Shown: positions 10,003 through 20,400 of the stretch, in pieces
How positions within the stretch are numbered: the stretch's first letter is position 1
How the letters are laid out: each line of letters begins with the position of its first letter
Translations under genes and position numbers: made by a program
Origin: Halostagnicola larsenii XH-48
GTDB taxonomy: Archaea > Halobacteriota > Halobacteria > Halobacteriales > Natrialbaceae
DNA: 64,000 bases
Reading direction: 5' to 3'
Assembly (NCBI RefSeq): GCF_000517625.1
Contig: NZ_CP007056.1
Coordinates: forward strand, 248,001-312,000
The notes under the pieces: model-generated
What the model was told of the DNA's origin: nothing
The model's database searches: none
Seen by the model: only the letters and a program-made list of their open reading frames with translations

Positions 10003-13000
10003 ATGAGCACTGACAGAAATCGACCGGAAGAGCGATCGGGCGAAGCGCACCTTTCGACATCTCGACGGACGTTCCTGGCCGCAAGCGGCATTGCAGCGCT
10101 CGGCGCGGGAAGCGTTGGGAATGTCAACGCACTCGAGACGAACGACGAGTCCGGACCGGGCCGGATTCGAGATCTCTCCGCGTATCTTGCGGATCCGCGA
10201 GTCTTCGAAGAGAACCGCGAACCGACCCACACGCCGACGACGATTCCCTACGAATCGGTTTCTCAGGCGATGGACTCGGACGTGCCCTTCACCGAACTCG
10301 AGGAGCGATTCGACGGCTCGCCGTACTTCGAACGACTCGACGGGACGTGGAACTTCGCGTTCTTCGAGCGGCCGTCAGCCCTCCCGAATTCGTTCGAGAC
10401 GTTCGACGATTGGGACGACATTTCGGTCCCGCGCCCGTGGCAAACCGAAGGGTACGACGAGCGCGTCTACACGAATTGGCAGCCGACGTGGACCGGGTAC
10501 GACTCCGCGCTCGAGTGGGACCTGTATCCCGACGACGACGGGATGGTCGACGTTCCCGGAGTCGGCGACGACGGACCGAACCCGGTCGGCGTCTACAATC
10601 GAACGGTTTCGGTTCCGGAGAACTGGAACGGACGGGAGATATTTCTGTATTTCGAGGGCGTCAAACAGGCGTACTTCGTCTGGGTCGACGGCGAGTACGT
10701 CGGATTTCAGCAGGGATCGATGACACCGGGTGAGTTCGATATCACGGATGTCGTTGAGCCCGGCGGCGACCACGACCTGACCGTCCAGATCTACCGCTGG
10801 AGCGACGGCGAGGCTATGGAGTGTGTCGACATGCACAAGTACGCCGGCATCTACCGTAGCGCGTACCTGTTTTCGACGCCGCCGGTTCACATCCGCGATT
10901 TCGCGGTCCGAACGGAGCTCGACGACGACTACGAGGACGCGACGCTTCGGGTCGATTCCGAACTCGTGGCGTATACGAACGCGGATGCCGAGAACACTGC
11001 GAATGCTGAGGAATCTGTGGGCATCGATGAGTCTGCGGATACGGGGGAGTCTGTAGATACCCAGGCGTACACGATCCGAGCAACCCTCTACGAACCCGAC
11101 GGACGGTCGAAAACCGGCCATTGGGAGACGTCGACCGCAGTCACCGACGGCGGTGGCGTCGCCACACTCGAGGCCGAGGTGACGGACCCGGCGAAGTGGT
11201 CGGCCGAGGATCCGACCCTCTACACGCTGGTTCTCGAGCTGCTTCCGGCGGCCGAGAACGGCGACGCAGAGCCAAGCGAAGTGTTGCTCGAAAAAGTCGG
11301 GTTCAGATCCTACGAAGCCGAACGCGGGCCCGGCGGGCACGTTACGGTCAACGGCGAACCGGTCAACGTCCGCGGAATCAACCGCCACGAGACGGATCCG
11401 GACACTGGTCGAACGGTCCCGCTCGAGACGATGCGCGAGGATTTCGAACTCCTCAAGCAGTTCAACCTAAACGCCGTTCGAACCTCCCACTACCCGAACG
11501 ACCCGACGTTTTACCGATTAGCGGATGAGTACGGAATCTACGTCCAAGACGAGGTCAACTGCGAAACTCACTGGTGGGAGGGAGTGCTGTCGGAGACGAC
11601 GGCGTACCACGATCAGGCCGTCGCGCGCTTCCGGCGCATGATCCTGCGCGATCGCAGTCACGCGTCGGTGTTCTCGTGGTCGACGGGCAACGAAGCCGGC
11701 ACCGGCGCCGAACACCTGAATATGGCCGCGCTGGCGCTCGGTGGAGACGACCCGACGATCCCTGCCGACACGGAATCGACGACACGGCTGTCCGGCGAAG
11801 CCGTCGAATCGTTCGACGCGGACGGAATCGAGGCGCTCGCACCCGACCGACTCATGTCCAATCAGCCGAACCACGGCGGGTGGGACGTCGAGTATAGCGA
11901 CATGCTCGGGCCGCGTTACATTGACGCGGAGACGCTCGCAAAGCTAGGTGCGGGGGAGGACGTCAGCGACAGTCCCCGATTCGGCGATCTCTCAAGCGGC
12001 GACGGTTCGCCCGGCGACGGCGAGCGGTCGGTCGTCATGGGCGAGTACAATCACGCGATGGGCAACAGCCTCGGCCTCATCGACGAGATGTGGAACGACT
12101 ACATTCAGCCGCCGGTTCGACGGGTTCGAGACCGCGTCGGCGATGCAGATGGCGTGCTCGTCGGCTCGCCGACAGTCGTGGCGGGAATGGACGACGGTGG
12201 TGCGCTCAGACTCGATGGGAACGGAGAGTATATCGACATCCCATCGATTGAACAGATGGATCGACGGTCAGGGGTTACCATCGAGGCCGTAGTCGGTGAC
12301 GTGGGGGACATCGGTGACGACGACCGAATGCCGGTCATCTCGCTCGGAAGACGGGGTGAGATCGTTGTCAGCGGCGACGGCACGGTCGAGTTCACCGTGG
12401 GACACAGTTCGGCAACCGGATCGATCGCCAGCGGTGAAGCCGGTCTTCACACGCTGACGGGCGTGTGCTCGGACGACCAGCTCAGGCTCTACGTGGACGG
12501 TGAACAGATCGATACCGCCGACCGGAAGCGTCGACGATTCGGACGAAGTGATAGCTCTATGCGCGTCGGCTCCGACGGGCGCAGCGATCGATTCCTGCGC
12601 GGGACCGTCGAACGGGTCGCCGTCCACGAAGGTACGCTCTCTGAGGATGAAGTGGGAGCCGAAGAACCAATGGACGACACCGTTCTGTGGTACGATTTCG
12701 AGGACCTTCTTCGGGACAAGAGCTTACAGGGCGGGTTCATCTGGGACTGGGTCAACCAGGACCTGAACGACGAAACCGACGACGGCGAACCGTTCCAGTT
12801 CTACCACCTCGAGGGACCCGCCGGCGCGTTCTGTCTGAACGGAACGATCTGGTCGGACCGCCGTCCACAACCCGAGATGTGGCAGCTTAAGCAGTGCCAC
12901 CAGCCGGTAAAAGTCGAGCCACGAAAGCTCTCGGAAGGCGAACTGTACGTGACGAATCACCACCAGTTCACGAGCCTGGATGCCTTCGAGGTTACGTGGA

Positions 13001-14304
13001 CGCTCTCGACTGCCGACACGACAGTTCGTGAGGGGACGCTCACTCTCGAGACGCCCCCATCTTCGACCGAAATCGTCTCGATCGACGGTCTCGAGCACCT
13101 AATCTGGCCTATTCCGGGGATCGAATACTGGTTGGATATCTCGGTTACAGTCCCCGAGCGCACTAGCTGGAGCGACGAAGGTCACGAGATCGCGTTCGCT
13201 CAGTTCGAAATTCCGATCGACATCCCCGATCTGATTTCGAATAGGGCCACCGATCTCGACAAACCAGATAGACCGAACGAAGCGAACAGTCAAAATAGCG
13301 TTGACAGGCAGCGTGGACCTAGCAGACCCAACAAACCAAAGAGATCCAACAGGTTGCCAAATAGCTCCAACAGATTGCCACCGGTCAATGCCGAAGAAAC
13401 AAACGACGGAATCGCGATCATCGGGAAGGAATTCGAATACACCATCGACGACGCGCTCGGAACGTTCACCTCGATGCGGTACGACGGCACGGAACTCATA
13501 ACGCGGGGGCCGTTGCTCAACTTCTGGCGCGCCCCGATCATGAACGAACTTCAGGACTGGGGTCCACACCCGGCACCCAACTGGTACGACCTCGGCCTCG
13601 ACGACATCCAGTACGAGGTCGACGACATCACGATGATGGAAGAGAGACACACGCCCGTCCTCGAGGTCGACGGGCGCGCGCTGGGTGCGGTCGACGGTGC
13701 ACCCGCTGGCTTCGAGACGACCTATCGCTATCACGTGTTCGGGACCGGCGCGGTACGGGTAGACGTCGAGGCATCCCCGACCGACCGCCTCGTCGAAGAC
13801 GCCGGCGAGTGGCTGCCGAAAATCGGCCTGCAACTCGAGGTCCCACGGGAGTTCGATCGGCTCGAGTGGTACGGACGCGGCCCCGAGGAGACTTACCCGG
13901 ATCGAAAGAGCGGCGTTCGAGTCGGCCACTACGAAGGATCGGTAGACGACCAGTACGTTCCGTACCTGCCGCCACAGGACAACGGCAACAAGGCCGACAC
14001 CCGCTGGGCGGCCCTCTCCGACGGCACTACCGGACTGGCCGCAGCCGGCTCCTCACCGCTGAACGTCAGCGTAGCGCAGTACGAGAACCTCGCCGAAGCC
14101 GACTATCAGTACGAACTGCGAGAGCGCGATTCGATCGGCTTCAACCTCGATCACGCGGTGACCGGCGTCGGCGGCACGCCCGTTCCGACGCCCGAAGCGT
14201 ACAGAGTCGAACCCGAGGAGACCGAATTCTCGGTCACGGTGTGTCCGTTCGGGGAACACCGCGATCTGAGTCAGGTCCGCAAACGGGACCTTTCCGGAAA
14301 CTAA
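10003..14304 (+). CDS. Secreted GH2 beta-galactosidase-like enzyme with LamG domain inserted in the barrel
   Basis: This 1433-residue GH2 enzyme has the LacZ layout and is exported by Tat (SRRTFLAASG near residue 24). The sugar-binding jelly roll begins at YFERLDGTWNFAFFE and includes RPWQTEGYD and YTNWQPTW. The barrel contains the acid/base Glu564 in STGNEAG and the nucleophile Glu681 in MGEYNHAMGN. In LacZ the barrel runs on directly to LQGGFIWDW, but here about 180 residues (roughly 708-888) intervene. They look like a LamG/concanavalin-like domain (GALRLDGNGEYIDIP, LRLYVDGEQID, RGTVERVAVHEGTLSEDE). A basic Asn/Pro-rich linker with the repeat NRLP precedes the C-terminal Bgal_small domain (DALGTFTSMRYDG, EWYGRGPEETYPDR). 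E. coli LacZ is about 1024 residues. The substrate is probably a beta-galactoside within a polymer, but other GH2 activities are possible. Confidence 0.93.
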   Translation: MSTDRNRPEERSGEAHLSTSRRTFLAASGIAALGAGSVGNVNALETNDESGPGRIRDLSAYLADPRVFEENREPTHTPTTIPYESVSQAMDSDVPFTELEERFDGSPYFERLDGTWNFAFFERPSALPNSFETFDDWDDISVPRPWQTEGYDERVYTNWQPTWTGYDSALEWDLYPDDDGMVDVPGVGDDGPNPVGVYNRTVSVPENWNGREIFLYFEGVKQAYFVWVDGEYVGFQQGSMTPGEFDITDVVEPGGDHDLTVQIYRWSDGEAMECVDMHKYAGIYRSAYLFSTPPVHIRDFAVRTELDDDYEDATLRVDSELVAYTNADAENTANAEESVGIDESADTGESVDTQAYTIRATLYEPDGRSKTGHWETSTAVTDGGGVATLEAEVTDPAKWSAEDPTLYTLVLELLPAAENGDAEPSEVLLEKVGFRSYEAERGPGGHVTVNGEPVNVRGINRHETDPDTGRTVPLETMREDFELLKQFNLNAVRTSHYPNDPTFYRLADEYGIYVQDEVNCETHWWEGVLSETTAYHDQAVARFRRMILRDRSHASVFSWSTGNEAGTGAEHLNMAALALGGDDPTIPADTESTTRLSGEAVESFDADGIEALAPDRLMSNQPNHGGWDVEYSDMLGPRYIDAETLAKLGAGEDVSDSPRFGDLSSGDGSPGDGERSVVMGEYNHAMGNSLGLIDEMWNDYIQPPVRRVRDRVGDADGVLVGSPTVVAGMDDGGALRLDGNGEYIDIPSIEQMDRRSGVTIEAVVGDVGDIGDDDRMPVISLGRRGEIVVSGDGTVEFTVGHSSATGSIASGEAGLHTLTGVCSDDQLRLYVDGEQIDTADRKRRRFGRSDSSMRVGSDGRSDRFLRGTVERVAVHEGTLSEDEVGAEEPMDDTVLWYDFEDLLRDKSLQGGFIWDWVNQDLNDETDDGEPFQFYHLEGPAGAFCLNGTIWSDRRPQPEMWQLKQCHQPVKVEPRKLSEGELYVTNHHQFTSLDAFEVTWTLSTADTTVREGTLTLETPPSSTEIVSIDGLEHLIWPIPGIEYWLDISVTVPERTSWSDEGHEIAFAQFEIPIDIPDLISNRATDLDKPDRPNEANSQNSVDRQRGPSRPNKPKRSNRLPNSSNRLPPVNAEETNDGIAIIGKEFEYTIDDALGTFTSMRYDGTELITRGPLLNFWRAPIMNELQDWGPHPAPNWYDLGLDDIQYEVDDITMMEERHTPVLEVDGRALGAVDGAPAGFETTYRYHVFGTGAVRVDVEASPTDRLVEDAGEWLPKIGLQLEVPREFDRLEWYGRGPEETYPDRKSGVRVGHYEGSVDDQYVPYLPPQDNGNKADTRWAALSDGTTGLAAAGSSPLNVSVAQYENLAEADYQYELRERDSIGFNLDHAVTGVGGTPVPTPEAYRVEPEETEFSVTVCPFGEHRDLSQVRKRDLSGN

Positions 14305-14722
14305 CTCGCCGCCGTTCTCGGCGGTTCGATTTCGAGACGGTGAGGGTTCATCGAAAAGCCCACCGTTACGCCCGGCGGCGCTGTCCCGTTCTCGCTCGAG
14401 CCGTTCTGTGGCGCATCTCGGTCAACTGATCTCGGGTTGCACTCCGCTTCGTCGGTTCCCAAACGTGATGAGTCCGAGCTATCGGAATGAAAAGGCCAGC
14501 AGTGAGGACACGACCTCGCCCAACAATCGATTTCTTACTCACGTTCAGCCGTCGCTGACAGTCGTCCCGAGAAAATAGATATTAAATGGAGTAAACGAGC
14601 GTTACGTTCGGACGCGACAGTCCTACGAAAGGAGATCACCGGCAACAATGGATTGAGCCGAGGAATTCGAGGGAACAGCCGCTGACGTTATGCAAGCTGT
14701 CGATGACACACGACGAGTAGAC
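14305..14722 (+). other. Intergenic region between GH2 and cupredoxin-dehydrogenase genes
   Basis: I see no supported gene here. A TATA-like GATATTAAATGG lies at about 14577-14588, which would leave a leader of roughly 110 bases if the next gene starts at 14723. An ATG at 14690, in frame with that gene, is less likely because it adds residues unlike a Tat leader. Confidence 0.35.
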
Positions 14723-16816
14723 ATGAGCAAACAGACTGACGAACGAACGAACTCCGGTCCCGAATCTACACCCTCGAGCGACCCTGACTGGTGGCCGACG
14801 ACGCGACGGCGGCTGTTACAGGCGACCGCAGTCGCGGGCGGCCTCGCCGCAATCGGTGATCCCGCGCTCGCACAGGACACCGAAACGTTCGAACTCGGCG
14901 GCGAGACGAGCGGCTGGCAAGGTGTGGCTCCAGAAGACATCGAGGGCGAAACCAACCCAACGCTCGAGCTCGAGGAAGGAACGACGTACGAAATAACGTG
15001 GGAGAACCTCGACGGGCAGGCACACAACATCGTCATCGTCGACGACAGCGGCGAGGATCTCGAGCGGACCGAACTCATGAGCGAACAGGGCGAAACGCAG
15101 ACGCTCGAGTTCGAAGCCTCGGGCGAGATGGCCGAATACTACTGTGAGCCCCACGCGGCGACGATGCGCGGCGAGATTTCGATCGGCGATGAAACCGACG
15201 ACGGGACCGAGGATGAGGTGGACGGTGCATCGACTGCGTTCTTCGAGCCGGGTGCCGAAATCGGGCTTCAGACGCTCGCAGAGGGGATGACGGCCCCTAC
15301 CGACTTTGCCGTCGCCGAGGGAGAAGACGATCGCTACTACATCGCGGACCAACCGGGTCAGATCTGGGTCGTCGACGGCGACGAACGGCAGGACGAGCCG
15401 TTCTTGGACATCAGTGACCGACTCGTCGAACTCGGAACGTTCGAGGGGTCGTACGCGGATCCGGAGCAGGCCTACGACGAGCGCGGACTGTTGGGAATCG
15501 AGTTCCACCCATCGTTCGTCGAGAACGGTCGCTTTTTCGTCCACTACAGCGCGCCGCCGAACGACGAAACGCCGGAGGGATGGAGTCACGTCGAAGTCGT
15601 CTCCGAGTTCCGAGCCGAACCCGGTTCGGATCAGGCCGATCCGGACACGGAACGCGTCTTGATGGAGTTTCAGAAGCCACAGTACAACCACGACGCCGGA
15701 CCGATGGCCTTCGGACCGGACGGCTACCTCTACGTCCCGATGGGTGACGGTGGCGGTGCGAACGACGATATGGAAGGACACGTGGAGGACTGGTACGACG
15801 AGAACGCCGGTGGCAATGGCCAGGACGTGAGCGAGAATTTACTCGGCGGTATTCACCGGATCGACGTCGATCACGAGTGCGATGACGTGCCCTACGCCGT
15901 CCCGGAGGACAACCCACTGGTCGGCGTGGACGACACCCTTCCCGAGTACTATGCCTGGGGACTTCGCAACCCGTTCGGCATCTCGTTCGACAGCGAGGGC
16001 CGACTGTTCGTCTCCGACGCGGGACAGAACCTCTACGAGGAAGCGAACATTATCGAGGCCGGCGGCAACTACGGCTGGAACGTCAAGGAAGGGACCCACT
16101 GTTTCAGCACCGAGAGTCCGAGCGACCCGCCCGATGAGTGCCCGGACACCGCCCCCGACGAATCGCCATACGACGGTCAGGAGCTACAGGATCCGATCGT
16201 CGAGTACCCCCACGTTTACGAGGGCGAATCGGTTGGAATCACGATCATTGGAGGCTGTGTCTACGAAAGCGACCAGATCCCGGAACTGGACGGGCAGTAC
16301 ATCTTCGGCGACTGGACCTCCGACCCAGCTCGAGAGGCGCCAGCGGGAAGACTCCTCGCGGCCGCCGAACCCGAGGACGACGAGGAGACGAGCAATGGTG
16401 AGACGGACGACACGTCCGGCGACGATGACGACCAGGAAGACGAAGTGGTTCCTCGAGACGAACTCTGGGACATGACGGAACTCCAGGTCACGGGAACCGA
16501 GGGTGGCACGTTCCCCTACTTCGTTCGGCAGTTCGGCTGCGATTCCGACGGCAACGTCTACGTCCTCGCGAACCGCGAGGGCGTTCCGGAAGGCGATACT
16601 GGTGTCGTGATGGAGTTCGTTCCACCGGGTGAGGGCGACGAACTCTCGGTCCCGGAGGACGGCGATGACGACCAGAACGTCACAGACGAGCAAGAATCAA
16701 CGAACGAATCGACCGAAGATACACAAGACGAACTTATCGAGGAAAACGAAAGCGACGAGAACAGTTCGGTCGATAACGCCACGATCGAAAACTCGAGCGA
16801 GAACTCGAGCGAATAG
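14723..16816 (+). CDS. Blue-copper domain fused to a GDH/YliI-type sugar dehydrogenase
   Basis: This is a secreted fusion likely to oxidise sugars and pass electrons to copper. A Tat signal (TTRRRLLQATAVAGG) leads into a cupredoxin domain at about residues 55-155; its predicted type-1 copper ligands are His in GQAHNIVI and Cys, His and Met in YYCEPHAATMRGE. The rest is a six-bladed propeller of the soluble glucose / aldose sugar dehydrogenase (YliI) family: RGLLGIEFHP, YNHDAGPMAFGPDGYLYVPMGDGGG, AWGLRNPFGISFD, DAGQNLYEE and GGNYGWN are typical of it. Such enzymes use PQQ. The C-terminus is a very acidic Asn/Ser/Glu tail with no obvious anchor. Position between GH2 and GH97 genes suggests it acts on sugars liberated outside the cell. 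Substrate and electron acceptor are inferred. Confidence 0.88.
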   Translation: MSKQTDERTNSGPESTPSSDPDWWPTTRRRLLQATAVAGGLAAIGDPALAQDTETFELGGETSGWQGVAPEDIEGETNPTLELEEGTTYEITWENLDGQAHNIVIVDDSGEDLERTELMSEQGETQTLEFEASGEMAEYYCEPHAATMRGEISIGDETDDGTEDEVDGASTAFFEPGAEIGLQTLAEGMTAPTDFAVAEGEDDRYYIADQPGQIWVVDGDERQDEPFLDISDRLVELGTFEGSYADPEQAYDERGLLGIEFHPSFVENGRFFVHYSAPPNDETPEGWSHVEVVSEFRAEPGSDQADPDTERVLMEFQKPQYNHDAGPMAFGPDGYLYVPMGDGGGANDDMEGHVEDWYDENAGGNGQDVSENLLGGIHRIDVDHECDDVPYAVPEDNPLVGVDDTLPEYYAWGLRNPFGISFDSEGRLFVSDAGQNLYEEANIIEAGGNYGWNVKEGTHCFSTESPSDPPDECPDTAPDESPYDGQELQDPIVEYPHVYEGESVGITIIGGCVYESDQIPELDGQYIFGDWTSDPAREAPAGRLLAAAEPEDDEETSNGETDDTSGDDDDQEDEVVPRDELWDMTELQVTGTEGGTFPYFVRQFGCDSDGNVYVLANREGVPEGDTGVVMEFVPPGEGDELSVPEDGDDDQNVTDEQESTNESTEDTQDELIEENESDENSSVDNATIENSSENSSE

Positions 16817-16922
16817 CGATCGACCGGGTAGTTCACCCGGTTTCGACTGTTTTCTCGTATCTCAGGAGGTCGGTGAGTCCGGTCGAGTAATCGACATCGG
16901 CTAGTACGCTAGTCCATTCCCG

Positions 16923-17270
16923 TCATTTTTCGCCGAACCCGAGCGTCGTGACCAGTCCTCGAAAATCCGACGACTGTCCCTGCCGTTGAACGGGAACTTC
17001 GACGCGGTATCGAGATCGGGCGTGGAGTTGAGGTAAACAGAAACACGCTCTCTGGACGGAAACGTCGACAACCGGCCCAGTTGTAGCGTGAACACTCTCG
17101 AGGATCGGTTCCAGTTGGTATGTCGTTGCGTCCGAAGTTTCGTTGTCGCATTGGACATTGATTGTCAGTATTGTGACGAGGAATTTTGGATACGTGGCCT
17201 GCTTTTGATGGGTATGACTGATCGTTACTAACGCGAAACCGTCGGTCGGGGAGCGACAGGAGTTGCTCAT
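16923..17270 (-). CDS. Hypothetical strand-rich protein (doubtful)
   Basis: I do not recognise this 115-residue frame. In its favour, the codons resemble neighbouring genes and the predicted protein alternates polar and hydrophobic residues (FLVTILTINVQ, GPVVDVSVQ, YRVEVPVQR) as in a small beta-sandwich. Against it, the protein is not acidic, has no signal peptide, and other frames are also open here. The surrounding 630 bp between the dehydrogenase and GH97 genes otherwise hold only the GH97 promoter. It may be a real small protein, a decayed gene, or chance. Confidence 0.25.
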   Translation of the reverse strand: MSNSCRSPTDGFALVTISHTHQKQATYPKFLVTILTINVQCDNETSDATTYQLEPILESVHATTGPVVDVSVQRACFCLPQLHARSRYRVEVPVQRQGQSSDFRGLVTTLGFGEK

Positions 17271-17420
17271 CCCGATTTGAATTACCCTTCGAGACCACGA
17301 GGCTCAGCGAACCGTAACATCCAGATCTTCCCGACAGGACCCACTCCCCTCTTCGGGATCTCCGGTTGTTATATACAGATTGGATAGTCTTACATAAGAT
17401 ATACTACTATAATAGTTAAC

Positions 17421-17431
17421 TTTATCATTAT
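17421..17431 (+). promoter_or_regulatory. TATA-like box for the GH97 gene
   Basis: CTTTATCATTA lies in a strongly AT-rich stretch and is centred about 26 bases before the second of two adjacent ATG codons (17449 and 17452). A leaderless transcript beginning at 17452 is therefore likely. Confidence 0.5.
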
Positions 17432-17451
17432 TAATCTTCACAGGACAGATG

Positions 17452-20400
17452 ATGTCTGAGAACCACAAACATGATTTTCCGGTAAACGTGAATCGGCGAG
17501 GGTTTGTCGGAGGAATCACATCGCTGTTAGCAGCGTCAGCGTTCTCGGTATCTGTGCCAGAGGCGGTCGCTGCACAGGTAACGGACGGGGATGATGCGGC
17601 CAGACAGACAGTTACCTCACCTGATGGCACTGTCGAGGTGACGGTCGACGTCGTGGATGGGGCGCCAACCTACAGCGTCGCCTACAACGGGACTACCGTC
17701 ATTAACGATGCTGGGCTGGGCTTTGAATTCCAGAACCAGTCCAGCTTCGGCGACGGTGTCACTGTCACCGGCAGCGAGCGATCGGCGGTTGACGAGACGT
17801 GGACGCCAGTCTGGGACCAGTACGACGAGATCCGAGAGCACTACAAGGAATTGCGCCTCGGCTTGGCCGAGAAGACGGACGGCCGTGCACTAACGATAGA
17901 GGTTCGGGTGTTCAACGACGGTGTCGGGTTCCGCTACGTTTTTCCAGAGGAGGGGAACTTCGGCAATTTCGTCGTCACATCTGAACAAACCGAGTTTGCC
18001 TTCGCAGATGATTATACATCCTGGTGGATCCCAAACGATTTCAATAGCTACGAATACATATATAATGAGACGTATTTGAGCGAGATCGGCAGTCAGAGCG
18101 ATTTCGGCGGTGCGCACACGCCGATCACGATGCGAGCCGACGATGACATATACCTAAGCATTCACGAGGCGGACCTCGTCGACTACGGGGCGATGGCCGT
18201 CGAGCCCTCCCAAGAAGGAGAGACGACCTTCGAATCTACGCTGGCACCCCTGCCCGACGGGACGAAGGTGTCGGCGTCGGCACCACACCGAACACCCTGG
18301 CGAACGATCCAACTGGGCGAGCGTCCGGGTGACCTCATCGAGTCGAATCTCATTGTCAACCTCAACGAGGACTACGACTCCGACGAGTTCCCGCAGGGCG
18401 TCGACTGGATCGAGCCCCAGAAGTTCATCGGCGTCTGGTGGTTGATGATCACCGGCCGCGCCGACTGGGAGTTTACAGGGATGCGTTCAGGCAATCACGG
18501 CGCTCAAACCGGACGTGTCAAGCAGTATATGGACTTCGCCAGCGAGCACGATATCCCGAGCGTGCTCGTTGAAGGGTGGAACCAGGGCTGGTCGAGTTAC
18601 CCCGACGGCGGCGGTGACGCGTTCGACTACACCGAGTCCTATCCGGACTTCGACCTCCAGACAGTCACCGACTACGGGCCGAGCCTCGATCCGCCGACCC
18701 AGATGACGATGCACAACGAGACGGCAGGGGGATTCAGGAACTACGAGTCCCAGATCGATGACGCATTCGACCTGTACGACGACCTGGGAATCTCCTCGAT
18801 TAAGAACGGCTACGTCAACGACGATGGGAACCTAGCCGGAGAGGGCCACAACCACCACAATCAGGTGCTGGTCAACCACCACCACCTCGTCGCACGGACG
18901 GCGGCGGCGAACCGACAGATGCTCGACATACACGAGCCGGTTCATCCGACCGGCCGTCGTCGGGCCTACCCGAACCTGATGACCAGCGAGGGCGTGTACG
19001 GCCAGGAGTACGACTCCTTCGGCCACGTCCCGCCCTCACACCATGTAACCTTCCCGTTCACCCGCATGCTCGGCGGCCCCGTCGAGTACACGCCGGGGAT
19101 CTTCGACATGGACTCGGGTTCGGGCGGCATCGAGACGACGCGGGCCAAGCAGCTCGCGATGTACCCGACGTACTTCAGCGGGCTGCAGATGGCCGCCGAC
19201 TTGCCGAGTTCCTACCTCGCCGAACAGCCGGCGACGCTCGGCGTCGGCGATGTCGCACAGGCTGAGTGGGCCGAGATCGAGGGGGTCTCGACGGCCGCTA
19301 GCTGGGCCAACGCGCAGGGCGAGCAGTACGTCGAGGTCGACCCCAACAGCGTCGCCGCCGGTTCGACGATCACGTGGACCCTCGAGGACGTCGACGCCGG
19401 CGAGTACGACCTCCACCTGCGGTACGCTAGCGACGAAGAAGACAACGCAGTTCCCGCCGACGAACCCCGGACAGCGACCGTCATGGTCGATGGAGCGCCC
19501 GCAGCGGCGGTCACGTTCCCACCCACCGACTACTGGGATGTCTGGAACGACGTCTCGACGACCATCACCCTAAACGGGGACACCGAAACCGTCGGCGTGG
19601 CACTGACAGCGGATGACACCGGCGGGTTCAACCTCGATTCCGTCGCGCTTACGGAAGCCGACGAACCGATGCCCGAGCCGGAAACCGCACCGATTCGGGG
19701 ACCGACCGTCGACGAGTTCCAGTTTATCGAGGACGTCCCGGCCGCGGGCTGGGACGATACGCGCGTCCTCGAGTCGGCCATCGGCGAGTACATGGTTACG
19801 GCGCGGAAGAAAGACGACGAGTGGTACGTCGGCGCGATGACCGACGAGAACGGTCGCGCTATCGACGTGTCGCTCGAGTTCCTCGACGAAGCCCCTGGCA
19901 AGCGGAAAGGCCACGAAAAGGGGAACGGCCATCATAAGCCGAACAGTAACGGCCGCGGAAGGGGACACACCAAAGGGAAGTACGTCGCCGAAATCTACTC
20001 AGATGGGATCGAGGCGAGCTATGACGCCAACCTCGAGCCGGTTCGCATCGACAGAGCGATAGTTGACGCCGACACGACGCTTCTGGCATCGATGGTAGAG
20101 TCGGGTGGGACCGCCGTCCGACTGTACCCGGCCTCGTGGGAGGAAGTCTCCGAGTTGCCGGCCTACGAGCGACCTACACAGGACGTCAGCGTCGACATCG
20201 CGGACGAAGTGTTCATCCGAGAACCGTTCGTCGAAGCGACGGGATCGAACCAGAGCGACTATATCGGCGGGCGAACCGTCGAACTGGTCGTCGACGGAGA
20301 GACGGTCCGCACAGTGAACGCCCGCTTCCCGCCGAACTCTAGCGATGAGACATACGAGTTCTCTTACAGCATCGACCAGTCTGGAACCTACGATGTCGCG

